Shown here one piece after another: positions 13,553 through 36,411 of a stretch of 64,000 bases of DNA. The notes below the pieces were generated by a model. The model had not been told where the DNA came from. It saw only the letters and a program-made list of their open reading frames with translations, and did not search any database. Each line of letters opens with the position of its first letter. Position 1 is the stretch's first letter. The stretch comes from Pegea sp. RAD2-039 (Eukaryota > Chordata > Thaliacea > Salpida > Salpidae). Position numbers and translations under genes: made by a program. The stretch is from positions 3,033,001 to 3,097,000 of the forward strand of contig JAQGEQ010000192.1 of NCBI GenBank assembly GCA_034620365.1. Direction: 5' to 3'.

Positions 13553-16500
13553 TTAAGAATCATTATTGGCCAAGCTGATGTCAGAATATGGACCGGGGGG
13601 TTTCATTAGAAAACTTCTTTGTTGGTTTTCAACACTTTTATCTTTTATTCGCTCCCTGTAAACAACAATTATTTTAAGCTGTTTATAAACTGTTTAAGAA
13701 TCATTTAAATTATGTTTACTTTAGAATTGCTTCATATTTTCGAAGTGGAAATCGTTCTGAAGCTTTAAAAGCAGAAGTACATCCTTCTTTAGCTACTTTT
13801 GCCGGCTTATCGATATCATATCTTCCTACTCCAACAGGGTTCTGTTAGAAGTAAAACAAATTTCAGATTTTTATTTTACTTTTAAAAGTCTGAAATAACA
13901 AAATGTAGTTTTGAGGAATCAATGTACATTTAATCCTCCTAAAAATTTGATGATTGATCTTTTATCAAATCGTTTTGATGAAAAATGGAATGGAGCATCT
14001 TGTTGATAAATAGCTTCTGGTTCTTTTTCTTCCTGATAAGTATTTGGAGCAGGTTCAGAAGGATCTCTAGGACACACAGATAAGGTTGTGAAGAAGATCC
14101 GTTGATGACCGCGGTTAAAATCTTCTTTCATTTGCTGAAAAAAAAATTTAGAAATGAAAAAAAATGATCAGTTAAAATTTGAATAAATGAATTTATCAGA
14201 AATCAAAATCACATTTACAGCTTTGTAATAAATGATAAATGTTCCTAAAAAGTTATTTAGATAAATCAAACAGGAATTTTTGTTGAAGAAATTCAAGTTG
14301 AAATTAATCATCTAAGACCTGAAATCATCTAACACTTTCTGTAAACATCAAACAATTGGCAAAGTCTTACTTTCTTTCCATTTCATTTTAATAAAATAGA
14401 ATTTTGAACTTTCGCAAATTAGATTAAAATTGAAAGTGTTTAAAGAAACCTTTGAGAATCTTCCATGGTATCTACGGTGTCTGCTTTTCCAAATATCCAA
14501 AAATGAATCAAAACTATCTTCGTATTGACCGGGACCTAACTCAGACAACTGAAATTGTTCCAATTTTAAAATGAGAAAAACTAATTTGTAAATATGATTA
14601 ACTTGGACAGCTCGATGACCAGTGTTATACTTTGTTCTGTCTGTACTAAAGACATCATACGGACCACGGACGCTAGTCATTTTGTTCAGCATTTCTTCTA
14701 TCGAATTCTTTGTGTTGTAAGTACCAGGAGCTAGATTGCATCCCATTAGTTTTGATCCTCTTTCTCGACTACCTATAAATTACAATAGATGAAATTATTT
14801 GCTGAAAGTTGTATGTATTTGTTTACAAGTTTCAACAAATTTATTTGTTTTGATTGTAAAAATTCAGATGATTTTTATTAAAACTATTTTTTAAATACAT
14901 CCTTATTGAGATAATTTTGCCAAACAAGTCTATTTCAGATAAAAGCTTCTTGATATATTTTTCAATTTAAGTGACTAACAAACAAGTCAAAATCGTTTTT
15001 TGTTTGCTTAAAGCTATTTCGCAAGATAATAAAAGCTTGGTGTATTGGTGGCAAACAAATTTTCTCATTTATATTGTCAACAGCTTGCTCTTATCTAGCC
15101 TGATTTTGTTGCAATCATCTTTTATAAAACTTTAATTGTTGTCTAGCTCAGAAGATTTAGGTTTTTTAATAATTCAGCAGTTTTGATCAGAAACAGCTTT
15201 ATTTTAAAAGTTATTTGAAATTTTATTTATAAATATTTTGCATTTATATGATTTGAATATTTCCAAATTTTGCAACTACTTTTTGACTAAGGCATAACTA
15301 ATTGCAGCTTTCTATGAATTATATTTATTATTAAAATTTATACAATTTTTACTTTTTATACTTTGATCACAATATAAAACTAATAATAACATTTATTTTG
15401 AAGTTGTTTAAAGAATTCATCAAAAGATTCGATTTTAAAAAACTCTTTTAGCTACTTTTAGAGCAATTTCAGAATTCTATTTGAAAATAATCAATGTATA
15501 AAAACCTGAATCAAGTAACCCAACTTTTGAAAAGGTTTTAAACTTAGAGTGATCAAATTCAGGAATTCCACTTTTTCCATAACTTCCAGGACCAGGTGTC
15601 GAGTTCTAGAAAAAATTTATAACAAAAGAATATTTAAAATCAATCTATTGTGGCTTAAATAACTTTCCAGTTTTTTTTAAACTTTCTAAATGTTTGTTTT
15701 CGTTTAAAAAAATTATTCAGCTTTTTAAGCTAAAGTCGTGAAATATTCAATCTTACAAGATTATCACGTGGAAAACGAGAGCTTCTAGTACTAATCATTC
15801 CACGCTTAATATCTTGCTTGAAGCTTAAACCCAAATCAAATTTGTTATGATTATAAGAACCAGGGCCAAGCTTTCTTTTCTGCTCTTTCTTCCTCAGCCA
15901 TTCATCCCTGTTTTAAGATTATCATAAAAAATATAATTTCGTAGTTACAATTTTTATGGATAAATTTTAATCCAACAGCTTAAATTAAAAATTTTTCCAA
16001 TAAAAATGTCTAACTAAATAGTCTCAAAACTAATTAGAACTAACAGCTTAAGTTTTTACTATGTTTATTTTTCTAACAAATAAAAAACAATTTATACTTT
16101 ATTGTAAATCAGTCTGAGGGTTTTCTAACAACTAATAGAAGTTTGAAGTAGCTGATGTACAGGAAATGTTAATGAAAAAACTGAGGCTACGTTTGTTTTA
16201 GTCATAGCAACAATTACTGAAGTATTACTTTTGATAACCAATCGGTTTTGATAAAGTTGATTTTTGTACACTGAAGTTTTTTGTAAAAACAGTTTATTTA
16301 GGATAATATTTTGATTTAATACTTTGTGCTTTTATGGCATTAAATTAATGATCTTTTTTTTTCAAACCTTGTCATTTGATTCAATAAACTATATTTGAGT
16401 TTTTATTTTTATCTTTATTTTTATTCAGTTTTGTTTTCAAATATAACAGTTTTTCAATTTTAAGCAATACGTTGAATTACTAAGCAGTTTAATTTTTGCT

Positions 16501-17894
16501 ACATCAACAAATTCCTGAAATAAAGGATTGAATAAATTAGAAGTAATAACTAAAAGAAGCTTATATATCTAAACAGCTTCTTTCAGTAAAATATTTGGTG
16601 TAAACTCTAAGGTGATTAGATGTTGCAAAGTATTGCGTAGGTGTTTTCTAGTTTCAACAATTTATTTACTGTAATGCTGTTTTAGAAGTTTTTGGTTACC
16701 ATAAAATTCTAATCTCGATAAAGAAAAGAAGTTTTATTAAAATTAGTTATTCTATACAAGTTCTTTTATCTAATTTTTTTTGTAAAAGTATTTTCAAAGC
16801 TTTAGCTAGATATAATCTCTATACAGATGCTTTAATTGCTTTTATTAAGCTTACAGTTTACCTTATAATTAAAGACAGGCTTTTACCTGTACAGTATGTG
16901 AGGAATCTTAGAAGTTGTCATAGTTTCATACTGCCTATCCCAGCCAGGGCCTGTAGACGGTCTCTTTAAAGTTGAGGCAGAAACTTCATAACATCCTGGC
17001 CCTAACCTAAAATATGATTCAGATTAATGTTCAAATTTATTCTGAATCAAAAGTTTCAGCTTTTATATTTCCTAATACGAGTTAACCTAATAGTATTTTG
17101 AAATATCAGCTTTTTGGCTTTATTTAAAAATTTGAGGAATTCTTTAAAGTTGACATTTCAAAAAGTTTGTTAGAGTTCAAGTCGTTTACGTCATCATAAA
17201 ATTTGCTGATAAAAAAGTTTGCAGAATTTATCACGAAAAGGCATTAGATTTGATATAACTAAATACCATCATTGAAAAGTAAAATTACAAATCAAATGAT
17301 GGCTTTAATCTTTAAAAAAAAAAACTATTAAAAATACATCAAAATAAAATTTCAATCATATCAATTAAATAATTGAATAACTTTAATTTTTATATAGCTA
17401 CAGAAAAATTGAAAATCAAAAAGTTTTAAAAGTAAATATAGTTTTTTAATTATAAAATTATGTTATTGTAAATGTTAAAACAAATTTTCTTTTAAATGTT
17501 AATCGTTTAACTCACTTTACGACAAATAGTAATATATTTCCAGGCAATAAAAATGTCAACTACACAAAAACATTTTTGATAAACAAAGCTTGACCAAAAT
17601 ATAAGTAATTCTATTTGATAAACTATATTTAGTTGATTGCTATAAAAATAATTTAAACAGTTTAGTAATGCTACATTATCTAATGTTTACTGTTTGATAG
17701 CCAAGAGCTGATATACGTTTAAAATTGTTTTGTAACCTTGCAGACAAAAGATTATAAGCAGATTTTTTTGCTGAGTAATAACAAAATGTTTAAATAGTTC
17801 ACTTGTTGTTAGTAGACTTTGAGCCAGGAACTGTTAGTTTTGGATGTATTCCAAATTGGTCGAACCTTTGAACAAACTTTGTCGTAAAATACAT
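13553..17894 (-). CDS. LEXM: LEXM / CIMAP2, sperm-tail PG-rich repeat protein, complete
   Basis: Nine exons: 17894-17803, 17006-16887, 15907-15757, 15605-15506, 14772-14603, 14548-14450, 14134-13928, 13841-13720 and 13655-13553. They join in frame to 387 residues ending TAA. The human protein is about 420 residues. Repeated PG-rich motifs occur along the chain: LGPGCYE, LGPGSYN, TPGPGSYG, LAPGTYN, LGPGQYE and NPVGVGRYD. The N-terminal RFDQFGIHP, the SVRGPYDVFS block, the FFTTLSVCPRDP block and the C-terminal NPVGVGRY block occur in the order I remember for human LEXM (C1orf177, now CIMAP2). That fixes orthology better than the repeats alone. The family sits on ciliary and sperm axonemal microtubules, and LEXM was first reported in lymphocyte expansion. 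The start at 17894 gives MYFTTKFVQRFDQF, and all splice phases agree. Confidence 0.92.
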
Positions 17895-19283
17895 AAGTCT
17901 GCTTTTTTAAGTTATATCGTAAATTTTTATTTACAACTTTACTAAGATAAGTAAGGCTACGTGTATAATAGAAATGTGATTTTTAAGGTTTATTTTTCTT
18001 TAAAAAAATCTTAACTTAAATTTTTAGTATTTAACTTCTTATAATATTAGGCTCTTAAATTGGCTATTGGACAAGTAATTAGTTCAACAATAAAATAATA
18101 AAGCTTGAAAGGGTTTTTCAACACTTTAATGACCTAAAACTCAATTCCTGCTACATTTTATGACTAGTATTTGCTTAGTGACATATAGATCAGAAAAAAG
18201 AGAACATTTTGACTAGATCCAAAAAAAAAAAAAAACTATTCAATTTGCTATTTTAAAAGTATTTGCAATAATGCAAGCAAACTGCAGATTTATTTACGTT
18301 GAATATTATTCTGTAAACACAGTTTTAATTAGTTAAACATTAAATCGTGTTAGGCCAGTTTTAATTAGCTGGATATTTAAAAGAGACAATATCATACTAA
18401 CAATTTAAAAAGTTTTAATAGTAGTAGTAGGTTTTTGTTGTAAAATGTTTACCAGATAATTATATTTTACAAAAATAAGATTTTTATTATATTTCATAAG
18501 TAAATAAATAAACACATTATACACAAGTCTTAATTATATGTTTTTTTACAATACTAAGTATCTTTTTATTATTATAATTTTATTTTTTAATATATAAATA
18601 AGCTATTTTATAATAAGTTATATGGACGGCTAACTAAATAAGTTTTGCAATCCACAGCAATTTATGAATTTAGATAAAATAATCACAAATGCTTTCACAA
18701 ATAATTCGTTACAGAACATAATTATTTGTTTAGTAATTACAAATCTATCTAAAGTAAAGCTATCAACTAAAAATTTACAATTAAAAGCTGTAACATTTTT
18801 TGTACCGTTTTTTTTGAGTTCCAAATGGTGCTCCATTAAACTTTTTTGAAGTTGCAGTCATTTTAATAATATTTTTAAATAGTTACCACTAAGCTTAAAC
18901 ATTAAACATAGCCAGCCTGCCGTTTCTGCTTAAATGAAATTTTTAAGTTCTATGTTTTCTATCCTCAACTGTTACCTAGTTACATATGCTTGGGTAGCTA
19001 AGCGTGACAAGTCTAATGAGAAAATCTTTTTAGAGAAGTTGTTGAAATCTTAACTTAGTCAGCAATTTAATTTTTTTATATACAATTTTTATTCTCTTGT
19101 AAGTTTCTTAGTTTAACATAATTTATAAGCCGACCACTTTACTTAAAAGAATTAATTATCACGTCATAAATACACATTAAAAACTTTCTTTTTAAATGTT
19201 AAACAGCTTCATATAGCTTTACATTGTGTTTTGAAAGAAGTGTTTTGAAATCAGTTATTTTTGTTTTCAATGTTTTTTTGAAA
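17895..19283. other. Divergent spacer between LEXM and DPYD
   Basis: LEXM (minus) and DPYD (plus) start 1.39 kb apart and face away from each other, so both promoters should lie here. Around 18890-19030 the sequence is less A/T-biased and includes GTTACCTAGTTAC (18971-18983), which resembles an RFX X-box with one mismatch. The block may be promoter sequence. A poly(A) run sits near 18220. No coding exon is visible. Confidence 0.35.
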
Positions 19284-30457
<11,174 letters not shown>

Positions 30458-30590
30458 AATGTCTTGTGATAATTACAAGCAAATATGTTTTAATGTTAAT
30501 TAATTTGAAGAATTAGTTTTGTAAATATATCTTTTCATGGATGGTAGTTTGACAAGTTTTTAATTCAAGTCTTTTTGCTGCTGCTGTAGT

Positions 30591-30596
30591 AATAAA
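30591..30596 (+). terminator. Poly(A) signal for DPYD
   Basis: AATAAA, 134 bp after the DPYD stop codon. It is the first canonical signal downstream. Confidence 0.5.
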
Positions 30597-32223
30597 GTCA
30601 ATTCTCTCGCTGCGTAATTTGCATAATCCACTCATTTCATTTATATTGTAGCTTCCTAAATCTTTATTATTCTCAAATTTCGTGTGCTGCAATTTGAATA
30701 ATTTAATCTTCTTTGCTCTTTAATGGTAGCTTTATATGTGAATATTTTGTCTATACTTTCATTTCTATTCAACTTTTTGAAAAACTTATTAAAAATAAGC
30801 TTTGAAAACGCTGGAGTAAAACTCCAGTTCCAAAAATTAGTTTTAAAATTCATTAATTCAGAAATCGCCGAACCATCTCTTAATCTCGCATCCTTCAGTC
30901 TGTTATTCTGATGAATAAACTAGCAATGTCTATTTGCAACTATTTGTGTTTCACTAAAACAACTCTGAACGGCTGATAGATAATTCACAAAATTGTTTTA
31001 TACCAACAAACATCTAATCAAATATTAATTATCAAAACATTTTGAATAAGCATATGTTTAAAATTTTTAGAAATAGTTTTTAACTTTCGTGTTTAAACTT
31101 AACGACAAAATACTTCTAAATCTAAATTTATTTCTATCAATGAAACCTGAAATTTAAACTTAGCAACATAATTCAATCCAATTTGCAGACTTCTAATAAG
31201 TTTTTTATATTTTTAAACCTCAAAACTAATAAAGAAAAACGTCTTCGACTATTAAGATCCACATTGAAAATACAAATCTTTATTTCAGACTTACTTCATT
31301 AATTAATTTCCTTTTAAGTTAAAATTTAGGAGATTTTTGTTTATTCAATTAACTTTTTCAAAACAATATTTAAAATATAATTCATGAGCTTTTAAGGAAC
31401 ATTAAACTATCTGATCAAACCCGTGTTTTAAACGACTCTTTGATTTTATAGAAATAATTATTTTGTACAAAATTCCAAAAATTACTTTTAGAACTGAAAT
31501 TTTCGAAAAGTTATTTTGAAAGTATCAAATAGTTTTTTTTTTAATAATTGTTGTAATCGAAGATAAATAAGTTTTATTCCTCAAGGGCCTAATTAAACTT
31601 AAGATAAATTAAAAAACAAATTATTTATTAATTTTTTTAGAGATGTTGAAATAAAATAATCTTCTTATTATTAAAAATTATTTTAAAAATAAATGTTACC
31701 CGGATAGTTGACTTGTAGTTTTATTAGATATTTGTATTAAAATTTGCTTCTATACGTACTTTATTAAAAAGGTTTTAATATCAGAAGATAAGAATTTGAC
31801 GAAAAGATTTTAATAATAAACTTTTTATTAATGTAAATTATAATAAGGATTTAGTTTGCTTATGCAAACAAAGATTAAATTAAAAGTTGTTATTATATAA
31901 TTAGATCAAAATAAAACAACTGTATTATCTATTAAGTTTAGTATTAACACAAATAAATAGACATTAATTAAAACCATAGTCATAACTTTGTTTGACAGAC
32001 ACTATTAAATCTTTTTTGAAGAATTGAAAAAACTATTTAAATGTTTTACATAAATTTTTTAGCTGCTTCAAATATATAATTTATTGAAGACTTTTTCCTT
32101 TTTTTTTCGCTCAACAATTTACTGAAAACACTAAAACACCATACATTAAGTACTCGCTATTTTTCCATTATTAAATTTTTTATTTTCACCTATTCTATCC
32201 AGACAAATAGAAGTTATTTGCTT

Positions 32224-32255
32224 ATGAATGAAACAGACGAACTAAAGGCTTTATT
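32224..32255 (+). other. Possible isolated first coding exon
   Basis: ATG opens a short frame MNETDELKALF that ends at a good donor, TTTG|GTGAGG. A potential acceptor TATCCAG lies just upstream of the ATG. No continuing exon was found in the following 4 kb. It may be chance, or the 5' exon of a gene with very long introns. Confidence 0.15.
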
Positions 32256-34899
32256 TGGTGAGGCCTATATTTTATTAAAGTTAAAGTTTATTTATACATC
32301 TAATGGAATCATAATATTTCATTTTTATAAAAAGTTTTTAAATGATCAATGTCAAAAATCATAAACAAATTTATCTATTAAACTATTTATTGATATTTAT
32401 ATTATGATATTTTATAATTAGAACGTTTTAGTTTTACTTGTTGATAATAACAAATTTGATTTACAAATGTTTTTATTTCACAGATATAAAAAGTAATTTT
32501 TAATCATTTACAAAATTTCATCAAATATGTATAATATAAATGGTATGAAGTTAAACTGTTCATGTTGATCATTTGTTGTACAACTTTATTTAAATGAAGT
32601 ATTAATATAAGTCTAAATTTTAACATTATAAATTGACGGATTATTGTTTTAACTTCTGATCTTAAGCATTTTAACATCAATTCTTGGAATAAGATAAATG
32701 TTAAATCAGTATAAACATTTATAAATATTTAGGTGCTTTTATACGATAATAAAATTTTATAATTGATTTTTACATTTAAATTAATAAATTCTAGTATTTC
32801 GGTATTCTGGTATTTCGCTTATTATGTGAATTTTTTAAAATAATTTTCTCAAGTTTTAACTACAAACAATATTTATCTAACTTTAGTTAATCTTTAATAA
32901 TTATCAAAACTAAATTTGAAACTTGTAGAAATTATCATCCAATGAAATATAAATTAATCTGGAAAACATAAAACTTATTTCTGTGACAAGTTGAATATAA
33001 ATGAAAATTGTACCACAAAAAACAAATACAACTCTCAATTTGTCATTAACAATTTAGCTCAAAACTAAACCTGGAACTATAGAGAAATAGTTGTCAATAC
33101 CAAAAGTTAATTTTTTTAAAACTTTATTTAAGTTGATTACCACGCACAATCGTTGGTAAAAGCTTTTAATTGTTGCAAAGTTTAGAAATGAATTTCTTCA
33201 GAAAAAATAGCAATTTAATTATATCTACCCATTTTTTGATAAAATTAATTTTGGTCAAAAATTCAGTTCTATTTTTTCTTATAAAGTTAAAGAGGTTTTA
33301 GAAATAAATGATTTGCAAAAAGTGGGCAAAACAAACAACTAAGTAAGTTTAGAAGCAAATATTTGACAATAAAAGATCAAATACAAAATTTATGTTGAAA
33401 TTTTCGGCTAAAATTTAATTTTTCTACTTTTCGTTCTAATGTGATGTTAAAATGCTTTAGTTTGATTCTAAAATTAAATTTGTTTAACTGCAGTTAAATA
33501 TCAATTTGTTGTTGTAAGAAATGAATATAATATTTTGTATATATAGTGACAATTCATACAAATCTGTTATGAATCACATTTATCGATTTTATGAATTTGT
33601 ATAATAAAAAATCTATGGTTTTTACTTTTAATTGCTTTCTGTATAAACAAGCTGTCTTCATTATTTATCTATGAAAGAATAAACAAGTTTAAAAATTATT
33701 TTAAATAATTAAACTTCTTTTCAAAAAAATTTTGTTTTTAAAGTTATCATATTTGAAAATACAAATATCTAAAGATGAGCTTATGGATAATTTTATTAAA
33801 AGATAATTTTTAAATCATATATAAAGAAATATTAAACATATTTTAAAACTATAAGTAAAAGAAAGCGTTTCATATATTTTTTAGAAATCAATATTACGCT
33901 CTCAACAATAAAAAAAAGATACACACTTCTCTTTCTTCAAATATTTTTTGTTTATCATTGACTAGGTGTTGTTGTCCACAGAACTTCTAGAGATTATGGT
34001 GTTAAATCAATTAGTTAAATGTTGCGTGTTTTACAAATAAAAATATTTATCGCAAATAAAAATACTTAAATATTTTTTGATTTATTTAATATCTACTTGA
34101 AATGTCGTATTTTTAAATTAAAATGTTGTTTTATAGAACATTTTGGTACAAGATATTTCTATTAAATAAGGAAAAAGATTTTATTTTTGGATTGTTTTGA
34201 TTACAATTTAAACCTTTTAATTTTTTTGTGGAGAAATTTTGGAAAATTTTATGATTCAAAATCCAACAAATATGAAATTATAATTTGATAATTATTACGA
34301 ACATTGTGTGTTTATTAATAATAAATTTATGTTTGTGTATATTTTATTGTATTTCTTTTAAAAGATAAAGACACTTTTGATATTTGAATTTTTAACGTCA
34401 TCGTTTTTTGTAAATATTTGGAAAATATATATCTGAAAATAAATGATTAATTACAACTTCAAGAGTTTTTATATAACTTTTGTGTAATGAACTCTAATAA
34501 ATCTTTAACTATTTGTGAAGAACAAAATTTAATGTCAAAATCGTTAACCTACAAAATTTGTTCTACAAACTGTTATTGAAAGCTTTGAAACATTAAAAAT
34601 AAACTAAATACTTGACACATATTAAACCTGTTAATTAACAAGTTATTAACATCTGAAATAATCGTGTTTTCTTGTTAAATAAATCAAAAGTTTTCGACCA
34701 CAAAAACAAACTCTAAGTTTTGGTGTTTACTTTTCAACTAATTATTTCAATTAATTTTGGAAATTATAGAATTTTCATTTAAAGAATAAAGACATCGTCT
34801 TTGTTTATTTAATGATAAAATACCTATAGCTAAGTTTGTTGATAATTTGGTTAAAAAGCAGTATTTACAAACTTAAGTACATCAAGTGGTTTATTGGCT

Positions 34900-35790
34900 G
34901 ACGATTTTGTACATCTCTAGGTGCTAAATTAGATCAATTGACTTTTTTTGAAAGCTCTGTGTTCGAAGTGGAATTAGAATTTACATCAAAAAGAAATCAT
35001 CTGTTTAGTTGGAAAATTTATAAAATTCTCTTTAGTTCTTTATAATGTTGCAACAATTTGTTGACCAAGTGAAGGAATCCTTTTTTAAAAGAACTTCGCA
35101 AAAATCTTAAATCTTATCAAGAAATTTCACAGATCATTCACAGATAGGATTAAAATTTGCTACATCTGAGTATTTTCAACCGGTATACGTATGTCCTTGC
35201 CTCATCTAGTGAACTAGTTTATCAAGCCAGTAGATGATTTGTGAGTGTATACAAGATTTTAAATGTTTAGATCCTGATGTTCTGAAGGAGTTTTTTATGG
35301 TCGTAATATTGCTATTCTTGATTTTTCAGTTTTTTCAATCTATCAAAAATGCCACCGACCTTTGATAAGTTATTAGAAATAAAAGCCACTTTTGATAATT
35401 CAATAATGACGCTAGTCTCCTTCTCAAATGCTTGATATAACAACCAAGATCTTTGTAACTTTCTCGATAAGTCTTACATCTGTTTTGGTTGAGCGTGGCT
35501 GATAAGAGCTACATCACTTTCATCTCATTGTACTGTAAATGGCAAAACTTCATCAATAGCTCGTTGATTACGCGATGTACTTGCTGAGTTCTTCAAAATC
35601 TTAATTTGTATATCAAGAATTAGTAAAACTTTTTCATCTCCAAATTCTTTTAGAAAAATTTATAATTCATCTCAAGTAATAAGCAAAAAGCTCCTTCATT
35701 GTCTGTAAAGACTCTGCAAGTAATAAATACCAATGCTCTACTAAATGTTTCAGTTTAACTTGATTTTTTTCAAATCAATAACTTAGTAAG
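34900..35790 (-). pseudogene. Decayed coding-like island, family unknown
   Basis: The minus strand shows stretches with protein-like composition separated by stops and frame changes. Examples are LAESLQTMKELFAYYL, NQRAIDEVLPFTVQ, ESDVALISHAQPK, VIIELSKVAF and SLDEARTYVYRLKILRC. Base composition is more balanced than the surrounding spacer. No intact frame, splice sites or family could be assigned. The pattern fits a pseudogene or old retrocopy, and a transposase remnant is an alternative. Confidence 0.3.
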
Positions 35791-36411
35791 TAAAGCTCGA
35801 CTATCTCATATACTTTTTGGATTCTAACATTGATTTTTTAGCTTTAAAGTAAGTAATGCTGCCTTAAAATGACATCTACTTCTGCGGCAACATAATCTTC
35901 TTTTACATAGTTTAAATATATCGTAGATAGTTTGAGGATATATATATATTTATAAGGAAAACATTAATTACAAAATTATAAACTTTTCATTTTTTTTATA
36001 TTTGATAATTCTTATTCCATTTTATAACAAATTATTTATTTATATAAAATGTTATTAGAAATTACTCTGGATTATTTTTAAATAAGTAAATAATATCTTA
36101 AAAGATCTTTCAAATAAATTAATTACGTTCAAAAAAGCTAAGTTTCTTAGAATTTTTTGGTATATTTCATGTAAAAGAATAAAACCAAGTGAAATAAATG
36201 TAAGAAATATCCCAATTTAAGAAACATGAAAAAACGATTTGAATCCGTAAGTTTATCAATAATCGATGATGTAAGTAATTTTGTTAGTAAGTCGTTTATA
36301 ATGCTGGCAGTCTCATCACTTTCTTCACTTCCTCTTTTATTTTAATTCATAGTTTATATTCTCTTATACCTAATTTAACTATTAGAGCTATAGTGTGCCG
36401 TCTGTAGCCAC

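Larger units (their letters stand above)
30600..36411. other. Long A/T-rich intergenic region
   Basis: Nearly 6 kb dominated by A and T with very short frames. Two places stand out and are listed separately: a possible 5' coding exon at 32224 and a decayed coding-like island at 34900-35790. Nothing else can be supported. Confidence 0.5.

Noticed and set aside
18630-18849. Overlapping frames on both strands
   Set aside because: Both are A/T-driven with N, F, K and I bias and no conserved pattern.
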